The position numbers were made by a program, and so were the translations under genes. 13,220 bases of DNA from Willaertia magna (lineage: Eukaryota > Heterolobosea > Eutetramitea > Acrasida > Naegleriidae). The notes beneath the pieces were generated by a model. The model ran no database searches. It was given only the letters and a program-made list of their open reading frames with translations, and was not told the DNA's origin. The DNA lies in contig CADWAF010002587.1 of assembly GCA_902984215.1 (NCBI GenBank), forward strand, positions 1 to 13,220, read 5' to 3'. Below, in pieces: positions 1-7,529 of this stretch (position 1 is the stretch's first letter; each line of letters opens with the position of its first letter).

Positions 1-84
1 AACTATTTTTCAAAATAAAAAAGACATTATTACCGAAGAATTTATTACAATCTTTGATTTGTGAAATATTGACAAGAATTGTAC

Positions 85-102
85 AAATTGACTAGTCAAT
101 TT
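85..102. repeat. 18-bp perfect palindrome upstream of the small gene
   Basis: AAATTGACTAGTCAATTT is its own reverse complement. In copy 2 the core TTGACTAGTCAA (4431-4442) is kept but the outer three bases on each side no longer pair, so only 12 bp remain. It could be a dimeric DNA-binding site. No factor is assigned. Confidence 0.6.
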
Positions 103-358
103 ACATTACAATTAACTAGAATATACTTTGCGATTCTTTTGCATAACTAGTTTTGTATCTTTCTTATGAATTTGTGTTTGTAGATTGAGAGTTAGAAACT
201 GTGAAACAGTTCATTTAAAACAATCAGCAGTTCATAACCAGCAATGCTGTCCAGTATTGTAATCCACGCACAGTTAAAATTTTTTTTGTAATTCCATATT
301 CATTCCTTTCAACATTTATTTAGAAGTCCACTTACTACATTCTGAGAATTGGTGAATG

Positions 359-374
359 AAACCGTGAACGGTTT
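359..374. repeat. Short hairpin AAACCGT-GA-ACGGTTT, lost in copy 2
   Basis: Seven-base arms with a two-base loop, followed by more T. In copy 2 (about 4693-4707) the left arm is missing, apparently by an 8-bp deletion between two TGAA direct repeats. The other hairpin (197-211) is intact in copy 2 (4541-4555). The loss in one copy argues against an essential function. Confidence 0.5.
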
Positions 375-443
375 TTAATTAAAAGAGGCTTGCTGTAATG
401 TTGACACTGTTAATTAACAAAAAAAATTAACATTAATAATACA

Positions 444-887
444 ATGAAATCTAAAAAACAACAAGATTTTGCATTCGTCAATATTTTCTTCGATAAGGAA
501 GGAGTGAAACATACAGTCTCCACTAGGCCAATAACTTTTGTTTATAATGAAATGGGGTTTGTGAAATCAAACCAATCAGTTCTGCATTTCCAAGCTAAAC
601 CACAGACCAGTTGTAATAAGAACAGTCCTTTAAGTATTGGTAGTTCAACAACAAAGGCTTCCCCAAGCATGCAGGAGAAAGAAGGACTTGTGAAAGTTAA
701 TAAAGTAAATAAAGGCAAGAGAAGAAATTCATTAGTTTTAGATAAAATTGAAAAACAAACCAAAACTAAGGATATTAGGTCTTCTTCAATACTGAAAGCT
801 GTTGTTTCTGAGACAATAATAACGCCTAAAGAAGAACCTAAAAGAACCTTTAGAACATCTATATCTATTAAAGAATTATTGAATTAG
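444..887 (+). CDS. Small basic Ser/Lys-rich protein of unknown function, copy 1 (147 aa)
   Basis: I do not recognise this family. The protein has a short N-terminal part with alternating hydrophobic and charged residues (FAFVNIFFDKEGVKHTVSTR, residues 9-28). A Ser/Lys/Thr-rich, probably disordered middle follows, with a basic RRNS patch near 93-96 that resembles a basophilic kinase site. The tail ends SISIKELLN. There is no signal peptide, membrane segment or known catalytic motif. An in-frame stop at 411-413 precedes the ATG at 444, and the start is conserved in copy 2, which supports it. GC is visibly higher than in the flanks. The homologue at 4773-5222 differs by scattered substitutions and one 6-nt in-frame indel (SPSMQEKE versus SPSIKPQEKE), with the frame kept throughout. 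That suggests selection on the protein. It is transcribed opposite to the other genes of the unit and ends 59 bases from the RCC1 gene's 3' end (convergent). Confidence 0.8.
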   Translation: MKSKKQQDFAFVNIFFDKEGVKHTVSTRPITFVYNEMGFVKSNQSVLHFQAKPQTSCNKNSPLSIGSSTTKASPSMQEKEGLVKVNKVNKGKRRNSLVLDKIEKQTKTKDIRSSSILKAVVSETIITPKEEPKRTFRTSISIKELLN

Positions 888-945
888 CAAAGTAGATTTT
901 TCCTTACATTTCATAACTTAAGCCACAAAGTTAGTGAAAAAATAT

Positions 946-2392
946 TTAAAAATTGAATTGGACATCCGATAATTCATCACTAATATCAATTTTGCACATT
1001 TCTTGTAATTTCATAAAAAAGTACTTTAAATCCTTTGAATCATTGTCATTTACATCTTTATCAAAAGCAATAAAGTAATGCCATCCTCCACAAACAACTT
1101 CATTTGGAAAATATTCATTACTAATAATATTATATTGTTCCCTTAATGATTTTAATTCCATTTTATAAACATTATTGACATTTCCATTAATTATCATTCT
1201 TTTCTCTTTAAACTTTTCAACAACTTCTCCAACAAAATAAATTTCATCCTCTTCATTCCAAAAATAAGATCCTCTTGAAGAACAACCAATCTTTTTGATT
1301 TTACCTAAATTAGGAATATATTGATCTAATAAACAATAACTGAAATCACAACTATTATTTTGTAGTACAGTAAATGATCCATTTAAATCACAATTTGCTT
1401 GTTTCAACCCATTATATCCAACACCAATTACTTTACCATTCTCTAATAAAAAGATATGATGCCAATAGCCGGCTTTCACTGAAATTATTGGTGATTTTTC
1501 ATTCTCCAATAAAGGACTATCAATCTTAACAAAATTTGAACTGTTACTGTGATAATTAACACCAAATCCACCTAAAGTATTCACACCCATCGAGTAGGCG
1601 ATGTTGTTGTTGTTGTATTGATATGGTGGTACAAGACAAAATCCACATCCTCCACTTGAACCACAAAAGATTGGAACATTATGTATGTCAAATGACAGTT
1701 GTTGTTGCATTGGATTGAATGGTGACAGTGTTATACATTTAATTGTGGCATTTTTGTAAATTTCATAATTTTCTAAAATTACTAAAAAATCGTTGCTAAT
1801 TGGTCCTGAAATGATTTGTTTAATTTTTTTACCTTTAAAATATATTTTTAGAATTTTACGTGTAGTTAAATCTATTTTAATTAAATGTAATTTATTTTCA
1901 TCCAATAAAATTAAAAATTTGTTATTGCAATAAATAAGTGCATTACTATTAGTCAACCAACCAATCTTTACAAAGGTTTCATCCAAATTAATAAAATAAC
2001 TTTCATTTAAATAATATTTTTCATTAGTTATTACATTTTTAAATTCTAATTTCTTATATTTTTGTTGTAAATCTAAATTACAATTTTTATTCATTTTTTT
2101 AAATTCTTCTTTGCAAAATTTTCGAACTAATTTTACAATATTTTTTGATAAATTTAATAAATCATTTGTGGGAGTTCTAAATAGAACTATGGTTGAAGAG
2201 TGTGTATAAATTTTTGTGTATTTAAAGTTTAAACATTCTAATGGAGTGAAAACAAAAACAGTTTCTCTTGGAACTGGATTAGAGTTTTCATATTGAAAAG
2301 GTAAACCTAATAAATGTAAAAATTTAAAAGTAATTATTGGAATACTTACCTGATGGTTGTGTGCTGGCAGCATAGAGGAATAGTTTTGACAT
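946..2392 (-). CDS. RCC1-repeat protein, two exons, likely lacking a BTB domain (467 aa)
   Basis: Spliced model: exon 1 2392-2350, intron 2349-2307, exon 2 2306-946. The unspliced frame would start inside the intron. Splicing gives an N-terminus MSKLFLYAASTQPSGLPFQY, which resembles the first blade strand of RCC1 proteins (K-L-F-x-x-G-x-N). RCC1 proteins fold into seven-bladed propellers and act as exchange factors or interaction scaffolds. The clearest repeats are around residues 290-315 (AGYWHHIFLLENGKVIGVGY) and 418-430 (VVCGGWHYFIAFDKD), matching the family pattern G-x-x-H-x-x-x-L-x-x-x-G-x-V-x-x-x-G. The middle (about 90-220) is K/I/N-rich and poorly matched. The last residues, DELSDVQFNF, look like the opening strand of a BTB domain, then a TAA follows, so this may be an RCC1-BTB protein cut at its BTB start. 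A 12-codon upstream ORF (2435-2397) precedes the start. The gene lies 71 bases downstream of the kinase gene on the same strand. Confidence 0.75.
2307..2349 (-). other. 43-nt intron in the RCC1-like gene
   Basis: Reverse-strand donor GTAAGT directly after CCATCAG, acceptor TTTATTAG before GTTTACC. The intron interrupts codon 15 after its first base. Removing it restores one 468-codon frame including the stop, and replaces an unlikely N-terminus with an RCC1-like one. Confidence 0.75.
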
Positions 2393-2463
2393 TTTTTTAG
2401 AAAGTTGTTGCAATTTTTGTAAATATAATTGACATTTTTTTTACAACATTTACAAAAAGTGAT

Positions 2464-3740
2464 TTAAGGAAACACAAATGAAATATCTCTGTACATTATA
2501 TTTGTTTTTAAATTATTAAAATATTCCTTCTTCTTTTTAAAAATCTTTTTAATTTCCTTTCTTTGTCTTTTTAATAATAATTTAAATTTCTTTACATGAC
2601 AAATAGCAACATCAAAATCAAACGTTAAGCTTTTATCCAAAACATCATTAAAACCATTGTAATCTTTTTCAAAAAAATCATCATAAAATTCATAAGAATT
2701 AAATAAAGAAAACAAAGGATGTTTCATTGCTTCTTCAATTGAAATCCTTTTACTTGGTTCAAAATAAATTAACTTTGCAATTAAATCACATGAATTTTCA
2801 TAGAAATCATCCCACTCTAAAGTTGGTTGTTCTTTTAGGATCTTTTCTTTCAAAGTAGTTTTAACATGTTGTAAGTAAAGTTGGTAATCTTCATTGGTAT
2901 CGTTCCAAACTTTATTATTGACATTTCCTGAAGCTACTGAAATTAATTCTTTGGCATATTTTGCCATTTCATTTAATTTATCTTCTGTCACGTATCCAGT
3001 AATATTAATTAAATTTTTGAGTGAAGTTACAGTACTAGTGTGTATCATTGAATTTTTATAAATTAAATATAATAAGATAATTCCAACTGAAAATATATCT
3101 AATTCTTTTGTAATTGTTCTATTTCCCATTTTCTAAAGATGGTTCTTACAAAAATATTGTAAAAAACATAACTTACCCATTCTGGAGCGATTGTAAAAGT
3201 ACCACCCAAATTGGAATCAAAATCATCAAACTCATATTCACTATTTATTTCACAAATTGATAAAAATTTTGAATAATTAATTTTAATTTCACAATTTTCA
3301 GTAATACCAATATCATTAAATCTAATTGGGAAAAAAGAAATATTAAATTTAGTATGAAAATAATTACAAATTTTTAATAATTGATAAATAATAAATTGTT
3401 TATGAATATTTTCTAAAATACCTGATAAACAATAATAAACATAGGTAGGTACATATTCATAGATTAAATATATTTTTTGATTTTCATAATCGCATTCAAT
3501 ATCTCTTAAATTTAATAAATTTCTATAAATGTGACTTAAATAAATTGAGACAAAAAACATGTTTTTTTCTTGTTGAAATCCAAACTTGTCATTGTCCTTG
3601 TTTTTAAAATCCATTACACTTATCAATACTTTCTTTTCATTTTCCTTTCCAACAACGTGTGCTTCTATAAATAAATCCACTGCTGATCTATTTTTCAAGA
3701 TGGAATACTTTTGTGAAATATTGCTTGGCAATTTATCCAT
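2464..3740 (-). CDS. CMGC-like pseudokinase, copy 1, two exons (410 aa)
   Basis: Exon 1 3740-3177 (188 codons), a 44-nt intron 3176-3133, exon 2 3132-2464. The junction joins FTIAPEW to KMGNRTITKELDIFSVGI, rebuilding the kinase APE motif followed by the alpha-F segment with its structural Asp. The C-lobe ends with PSKRISIEEAMKHPLF, the conserved Arg helix typical of MAPK/CMGC kinases. The catalytic apparatus is gone. There is no glycine loop, the VAIK strand reads VLISVMDF with no Lys, the HRDLKPxN loop reads roughly SFFPIRFND with no catalytic Asp, and DFG is replaced by NYSKF. It should therefore bind or scaffold rather than phosphorylate. The tail after about residue 340 is strongly Lys-rich and helical-looking. 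A second copy at 6817-5538 keeps the same splice sites and only in-frame indels, so the degenerate form is being maintained. Start ATG sits in AAAATGG context. Confidence 0.82.
3133..3176 (-). other. 44-nt intron in pseudokinase copy 1
   Basis: Donor GTAAGT at 3176-3171, acceptor TTTAG ending at 3133, phase 0. The intron contains in-frame codons, so the unspliced exon 1 frame runs on for 25 non-homologous residues. Copy 2 has a 44-nt intron at the same site with diverged internal bases. Confidence 0.82.
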
Positions 3741-3862
3741 TTTTTTTTGAAGGGTTTACAAAAAAGGGTGGATAATTGTTTTTAAGCGTGTTACAAAAAG
3801 AATTGGTGGTTTACAATAATAATGTGTAAAGTTCTTTTTGTTTAAAATTGCAGGATAATTTA
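3741..3862 (-). promoter_or_regulatory. Region upstream of pseudokinase copy 1
   Basis: 122 bases between the leucine-rich fragment's stop and the kinase ATG. It is nearly identical to the same stretch in copy 2, unlike other non-coding parts of the repeat. On the minus strand it has TTTTTGTAA motifs ahead of an A-run and the ATG; a similar TTTTTGTAAA plus A-run and ATG occurs before the RCC1 gene. It may be a promoter or an intercistronic spacer. Confidence 0.4.
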
Positions 3863-4342
3863 TTATTGGATAAAACATTTTTTTTGTTGTTCAAAGTTAT
3901 TAGTATTATTATTATTTGATAAACGTGTATAATCTGATCTATTTGAATCATTATTTTTATCTTTCTGTTCATTATTATTTTTTGATTTGTCGTCTGTCAT
4001 CATTTCATCAGTAATCATCGCATTTGAAATATTAGAATAAAATGGTAATTCAATATTTAAATAAATTAAATTAGAAATATCTAATAATTCTACTTTATAT
4101 TTCATTTTCTTATCGTTGTTATTATATATTAATTCAAAATATAATAAATTTTTTGCTTTTAATTTAAAATTAAAGTTAAGGACAGTACTACTGTTCATTT
4201 TTAATTTAAAATAAGTTAAATAATTAAATTCAATAAGATTATCAATTATTAAATCTAAAGTTTTACAATCTATATTTACTCTTTCTATAATTGGAAAATT
4301 TTTTAAGTAGATAGAACAATCTTTACAATAAATAACTATTTT
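3863..4342 (-). pseudogene. C-terminal fragment of a possible leucine-rich-repeat (F-box-like) protein
   Basis: An open frame of 159 residues runs from just after a TGA (4345-4343) to TAA at 3865-3863; the first ATG is only at 4198 (111 residues). The N-terminal part reads as irregular leucine-rich repeats, for example NFPIIERVNIDCKTLDLIID and FNYLTYFKLKMNSSTVLNFN, as in the LRR tails of F-box proteins. The C-terminal part is Asp/Lys/Asn-rich low complexity. The frame opens almost exactly where the second repeat copy begins (4334), so the gene's 5' part was probably cut off by the duplication. The last codons (KKCFIQ) survive in copy 2 before that copy diverges at about 6969. A spliced 5' exon outside the obvious frame cannot be excluded. 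Confidence 0.5.
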
Positions 4343-4772
4343 TCAAAATAAAAAAGATAATAATATTATTATCGAAGAATTTATTACAATCTTTGATTTG
4401 TGAAATATTGACAGAAAGGAATTGTACAATTTGACTAGTCAATTTACATGATAATTAACTAGAATATACTTTGCGATTCTTTTGCAAACTAGTTTTGTAT
4501 CTTACTTGATGTATTTGTGTTTATAGATTGTGAAGTTAGAAACTGTGAAACAGTTCATTTAAAACTGGGTAGTCCATAACCAGTAATGCTGGCCAGTATT
4601 GTAATCTACGTACAGTTAAATTTTTTTTTGTAATTCTATATTCATTCTTTTCATTATATATTTAGAAGTCCACTTACTACATTCTGAGAATTGTGAATGA
4701 ACGGTTTTTAGTTAAAAGTAGCTGCGCTTGCAGTAATAACATAATTAACTAAAAAAAAATAACAATAATACA
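4343..4772 (+). promoter_or_regulatory. Gene-free upstream region of the small gene, copy 2
   Basis: Counterpart of 1-443. The hairpin AACTGT-GAA-ACAGTT is intact at 4541-4555. The palindrome is reduced to TTGACTAGTCAA (4431-4442). The third hairpin has lost an arm. The ACTAG-rich block and the A-rich leader before the ATG are conserved. I see no gene here. Confidence 0.45.
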
Positions 4773-5222
4773 ATGAAATCTCAAAAACAACAAGGTTTTG
4801 CATTCGTCAATGTTTTCTTCGATAAGGAAGGAGTGAAACATACAGTCTCCACTAGGCCAATAACTTTTGTTTATAATGAAATGGAGTTTGTTAAATCGAA
4901 CCAATCTGTTCTGCATTTCCAAGCTAAACCACAGGCTAGTTGTAATAAAAACAGTCCTTTAAGTATAGGTAGTTCAACAACAAAGGCTTCCCCAAGCATT
5001 AAGCCGCAGGAGAAAGAAGGACTTATGAAAGTTAATAAAGCAAATAAAGGCAAGAGAAGAAATTCATTAGTTTTAGATAAAATTGAAAAACAAACCAAAA
5101 CTAAGGATATTAGGTCTTCTTCAATACTGAAAGCTGTTGTTTCTGGGACAGTAATAACGCCTAAAGAAGAAACAAAAAGAACCTTTAGAACATCTATATC
5201 TATCAAAGAATTATTGAATTAG
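4773..5222 (+). CDS. Small basic Ser/Lys-rich protein of unknown function, copy 2 (149 aa)
   Basis: Paralogue of the protein at 444-887: same start context, same stop (TAG) and full-length collinearity. Differences are scattered and mild (for example KKQQDF/QKQQGF, NIFF/NVFF, MGF/MEF, VSETII/VSGTVI), plus two extra codons in the SPSIKPQEKE stretch. No function is recognised. It keeps the RRNS basic patch and the ISIKELLN tail. An intact frame in both copies while the neighbouring RCC1 copy has decayed suggests both small genes may still be used. Confidence 0.8.
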   Translation: MKSQKQQGFAFVNVFFDKEGVKHTVSTRPITFVYNEMEFVKSNQSVLHFQAKPQASCNKNSPLSIGSSTTKASPSIKPQEKEGLMKVNKANKGKRRNSLVLDKIEKQTKTKDIRSSSILKAVVSGTVITPKEETKRTFRTSISIKELLN

Positions 5223-5293
5223 CAAAGTAGATTTTTCCTTACATTTTATAACTTAACAATTAAGAATTTGTATTTTTATTCTTTTAGCCACAA

Positions 5294-5540
5294 TATTACA
5301 TTTTTAAATTCTAATTTTTTACAATTTTGTTGTAAATTTAAATTACAATTTTTATTAATTTTTTTACAATATTTTTTGATAAATTTAATAAATCATTTGT
5401 GGGAGTTCTAAATAGAACTATGGCTGAAGAGTGTGTATAAATTTTTGTGTATTTAAAGTTTAAACATTCTAATGGAGTGAAAACAAAAACTTTTTCTCTT
5501 GGAACTGGATTGGAGTTTTCATATTGAAAAGTTAAGCCTA
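5294..5540 (-). pseudogene. Relic of the RCC1-like gene (copy 2), start of exon 2 only
   Basis: Matches copy 1 about 2030-2310, which is the 5' part of RCC1 exon 2. Reading on the minus strand gives TFQYENSNPVPREKVFVFTP and onward for about 65 residues, then an internal loss of about 40 bases shifts into a stop. Exon 1, the intron and everything after about residue 105 are missing. The fragment has no start codon and cannot make a propeller. Confidence 0.85.
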
Positions 5541-6817
5541 AAGAAACACAACTGAAATATCTCTGTACATTATATTTGTTTTTAAATTATTAAAATATTC
5601 CTTCTTCTTTTTAAAAATCTTTTTAATTTCCTTTCTTTGTCTTTTTAATAATTTAAATTTCTTTACATGACAAAGAGCAACGTCAAAATCAAATGTTAAA
5701 CTTTTATCCAAAACACCATTAAAACCATTGTAATCCTTTTCAAAAAAATCATCATACAATTCATAAGAATTAAATAAAGAAAATAAAGGATGTTTCATTG
5801 CTTCTTCAATCGAAATCCTTTTACTTGGTTCAAAATAAATTAACTTTGCAATTAAATCACATGAATTTTCATAGAAATCATCCCACTCTAAAGTTGGTTG
5901 TTCTTTTAGGATCATTTCTCTTAAAGTGGTTTTAACATGTTGTAAGTAAAGTTGGTAATCTTCATTGGTATCGTTCCAAACTTTAATTGTATTCTTGTCA
6001 TTTTCTGAAGCTACTAAGATTAATTCTTTTGCATATTTTGCCATTTCAATTAATTTATCATCTGTCACATATCCAGTAATATTAATTAATTTTTTGACTG
6101 AAGTCACAGTACCAGTGTGAATCATTGCTTTTTTATGAATTAAATATAATAAGATAATTCCAATAGAAAATATATCTGATTCTTTTGTAATTTTTAAATT
6201 TCCCATTTTCTATCGTTAAACGTTACAAGAAATATTGTAAAAAAATAACTTACCCATTCTGGAGCAGTTGTAAAAGTATTACCCAAATTGGAATCAAAAT
6301 CATTATACTCACATTGACTATTTATTTCACAAATTGACAAAAATTTTGAATAATTAATTTTAATTTCACAATTTTCTGTAATACCAATATCATTAAATCT
6401 GATTGGGAAAAAAGAAATATTAAATTTAGTATGAAAATAATTACAAATTTTTAATAATTGATAAATGATAAATTGTTTATGAATATTTTCTAAAATACCT
6501 GATAAACAATAATAAACATTGGTAGGTACATATTCATAAATTAAATATATTTTTTGATTTTCATAATCACATTCAATATCTTTTAAATTTAATAAATTTC
6601 TATAAATGTGACTTAAATAAATTGAGACAAAAAACATATTTTTTTCTTGTTGAAATCCAAACTTGTCATTGTCCTTGTTTTTAAAATCCATTACACTTAT
6701 CAATACTTTCTTTTCATTTTCCTTTCCAACAACGTGTGCTTCTATAAATAAATCCACTGCTGATCTATTTTTCAAGATGGAATACTTTTGTGAAATATTG
6801 CTTGGCAATTTATCCAT
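5538..6817 (-). CDS. CMGC-like pseudokinase, copy 2, two exons (411 aa)
   Basis: Exon 1 6817-6254, a 44-nt intron 6253-6210, exon 2 6209-5538. Splicing joins FTTAPEW to KMGNLKITKESDIFSIGI, as in copy 1. The same catalytic losses are present (no VAIK Lys, SFFPIRFND in place of HRD, NYSKF in place of DFG), as are the retained APE, alpha-F Asp and KRISIEEAMKHP. The first 75 residues are identical to copy 1; exon 2 is more diverged, with a two-codon insertion (ENDKNTIKVW versus GNVNNKVW) and one lost Leu codon, both in frame. The stop TAG (5540-5538) lies at the deletion junction, so the C-terminus was re-made by the rearrangement (VVFL instead of FVFP) with almost no change in length. Confidence 0.82.
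6210..6253 (-). other. 44-nt intron in pseudokinase copy 2
   Basis: Donor GTAAGT at 6253-6248, acceptor AACGATAG ending at 6210, phase 0. It has the same position and length as in copy 1, but the acceptor side is diverged while the exon borders are conserved, as expected for a working intron. Confidence 0.82.
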
Positions 6818-6969
6818 TTTTTTTGAAGGGTTTACAAAAAAGGGCGGATAATTGTTTTTAAGCGTGTTACAAAAAGAATAGGTGGTTTACAATAATAATG
6901 TGTAAAGTTCTTTTTGTTTAAAATTGCAGGATAATTTATTATTGGATAAAACATTTTTTTGTTGTTCAA

Positions 6970-7029
6970 CAGAAGCTATTGGTGAGTATTTTAGAAGAGG
7001 TTTTTCTCGTCACCAATTAAATTCTTCTG
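6970..7029. repeat. Imperfect inverted repeat at the end of the recombinase relic
   Basis: The left arm is CAGAAG (6970-6975) then ATTGGTGAG (6978-6986). The right arm is CTCGTCACCAAT (7006-7017, one extra base) then CTTCTG (7024-7029). The loop is about 19 bases. It starts exactly where the segmental duplication stops and overlaps the last codons and stop of the recombinase frame. It could be an element terminus or a 3' RNA hairpin. Confidence 0.6.
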
Positions 7030-7269
7030 ACATACCTATTTTTTGCAACACTACTCCAAGAACCTACAAACTTAACCATTTCTAAAGGTTCTCCACTTTT
7101 AACTAATTGAGAGGCTCCATTAATTCTGAGTGAATGTCTAGAGACAACAGCGTTAGTGTTGTTAATGATTTTGATGACAAAAGAAATAAATTCAGTACTT
7201 AAATAATTATTACTTCTAAAATTAGAAAAAAAAATCTAAAAGTTGTTTGTCATCATTTAATAAAATGCT
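7017..7269 (-). pseudogene. C-terminal fragment of a tyrosine recombinase (Crypton/DIRS-like), frameshifted
   Basis: Minus-strand translation contains VSRHSLRINGASQLVKSGEP, then LEMVKFVGSWSSVAKNRYVR and a stop at 7019-7017. This is the classic C-terminal part of a tyrosine recombinase: the H-x-x-R motif, the Trp at the H/W position (GSW) and the Tyr nucleophile (NRY), at normal spacing. Such enzymes cut and rejoin DNA through a 3'-phosphotyrosine bond and mobilise Cryptons, DIRS/PAT/Ngaro retroelements and some plasmids or viruses. Just upstream, DDKQLLDF continues in another frame across a run of nine T (7234-7226 on the minus strand). One base fewer would keep the frame, so a single-base slip broke it. 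A TAA lies before 7269, and nothing recognisable of the N-terminal core-binding domain or first catalytic Arg follows. Non-functional as it stands. Confidence 0.82.
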
Positions 7270-7309
7270 TTAGTATTAAAATATTAGCTTTTAAATGGAA
7301 ACTATATAA

Positions 7310-7396
7310 AGTAATACTATATATGAAAGAGAGGGAAAAAATGAAGTGGAAAAAGTTGAGAAAGAAATAATAAAAAAAGAAAAGGTAAAAGAAATT
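7310..7396 (+). pseudogene. Charged, Glu/Lys-rich frame fragment
   Basis: 29 codons without a stop, containing EREGKNEVEKVEKEIIKKEK. A high Glu content is not expected from random AT-rich DNA and suggests the helical, charged part of a former protein. The frame continues after a TAA at 7397 with further TAA interruptions to about 7500. Family unknown. Confidence 0.35.
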
Positions 7397-7529
7397 TAAA
7401 TAAATTACAAAGTAATCAAATAAAAAAATAAATACTTATTGACTATCTAAAAATAATATCTAAATGAAATACATTAAAAAGAGAACATGTTAAAATATTT
7501 AATGAATTTTTTTTAAATAAATTTTATAA

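Larger units (their letters stand above)
1..443 (+). promoter_or_regulatory. Gene-free upstream region of the small basic protein gene, copy 1
   Basis: No open frame of note. The stretch is conserved in copy 2 (4334-4772), with several small indels typical of non-coding DNA. It holds an 18-bp perfect palindrome at 85-102 (centre ACTAGT), a hairpin at 197-211 (AACTGT, loop GAA, ACAGTT), a short inverted repeat CAGCA-A-TGCTG near 240-250, and a hairpin at 359-374 (AAACCGT, loop GA, ACGGTTT) followed by T residues. ACTAG recurs several times between 90 and 150. Promoter or 5' UTR function is inferred only from position and conservation. I could not identify a TATA box or start site with confidence. 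Confidence 0.45.
1..4333. repeat. Tandem segmental duplication, copy 1 (longer copy)
   Basis: The first bases reappear from about 4334 onward, and the match continues in the same order through the small plus-strand gene, part of the RCC1 gene, the kinase gene and its upstream region (to about 3897, matching 6969). Copy 1 carries two blocks missing from copy 2: about 929-2029 (most of the RCC1 coding sequence) and about 2310-2465 (first RCC1 exon and the gap before it). It also carries the 3898-4333 stretch with the leucine-rich fragment. The left border is not visible, because the match is already present at base 1. Identity by eye is about 90%, locally near 99%. Confidence 0.93.
4334..6969. 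repeat. Tandem segmental duplication, copy 2 (deleted copy)
   Basis: Matches copy 1 in three blocks: 4334-5293 to 1-928, 5294-5540 to about 2030-2310, and 5541-6969 to about 2466-3897. Missing are about 1.1 kb of RCC1 sequence and about 155 bp containing RCC1 exon 1. About 30 bases at 5256-5284 are present here but absent from copy 1. The match ends abruptly at 6969, where the recombinase relic begins. Confidence 0.93.

Noticed and set aside
542..763. Minus-strand open frame opposite the small basic gene, also present at 4871-5206
   Set aside because: It is a shadow of the conserved plus-strand gene. Its length differs between copies and it has no recognisable features.
3099..3176. Continuation of the kinase exon 1 frame past APEW
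   Set aside because: These residues are intronic: the donor follows the Trp codon, and the run-on sequence is not conserved between copies while the spliced exon is.
6663..6851. Plus-strand open frame of 62 codons over the kinase 5' end
   Set aside because: Antisense shadow of the kinase exon, with no independent support.
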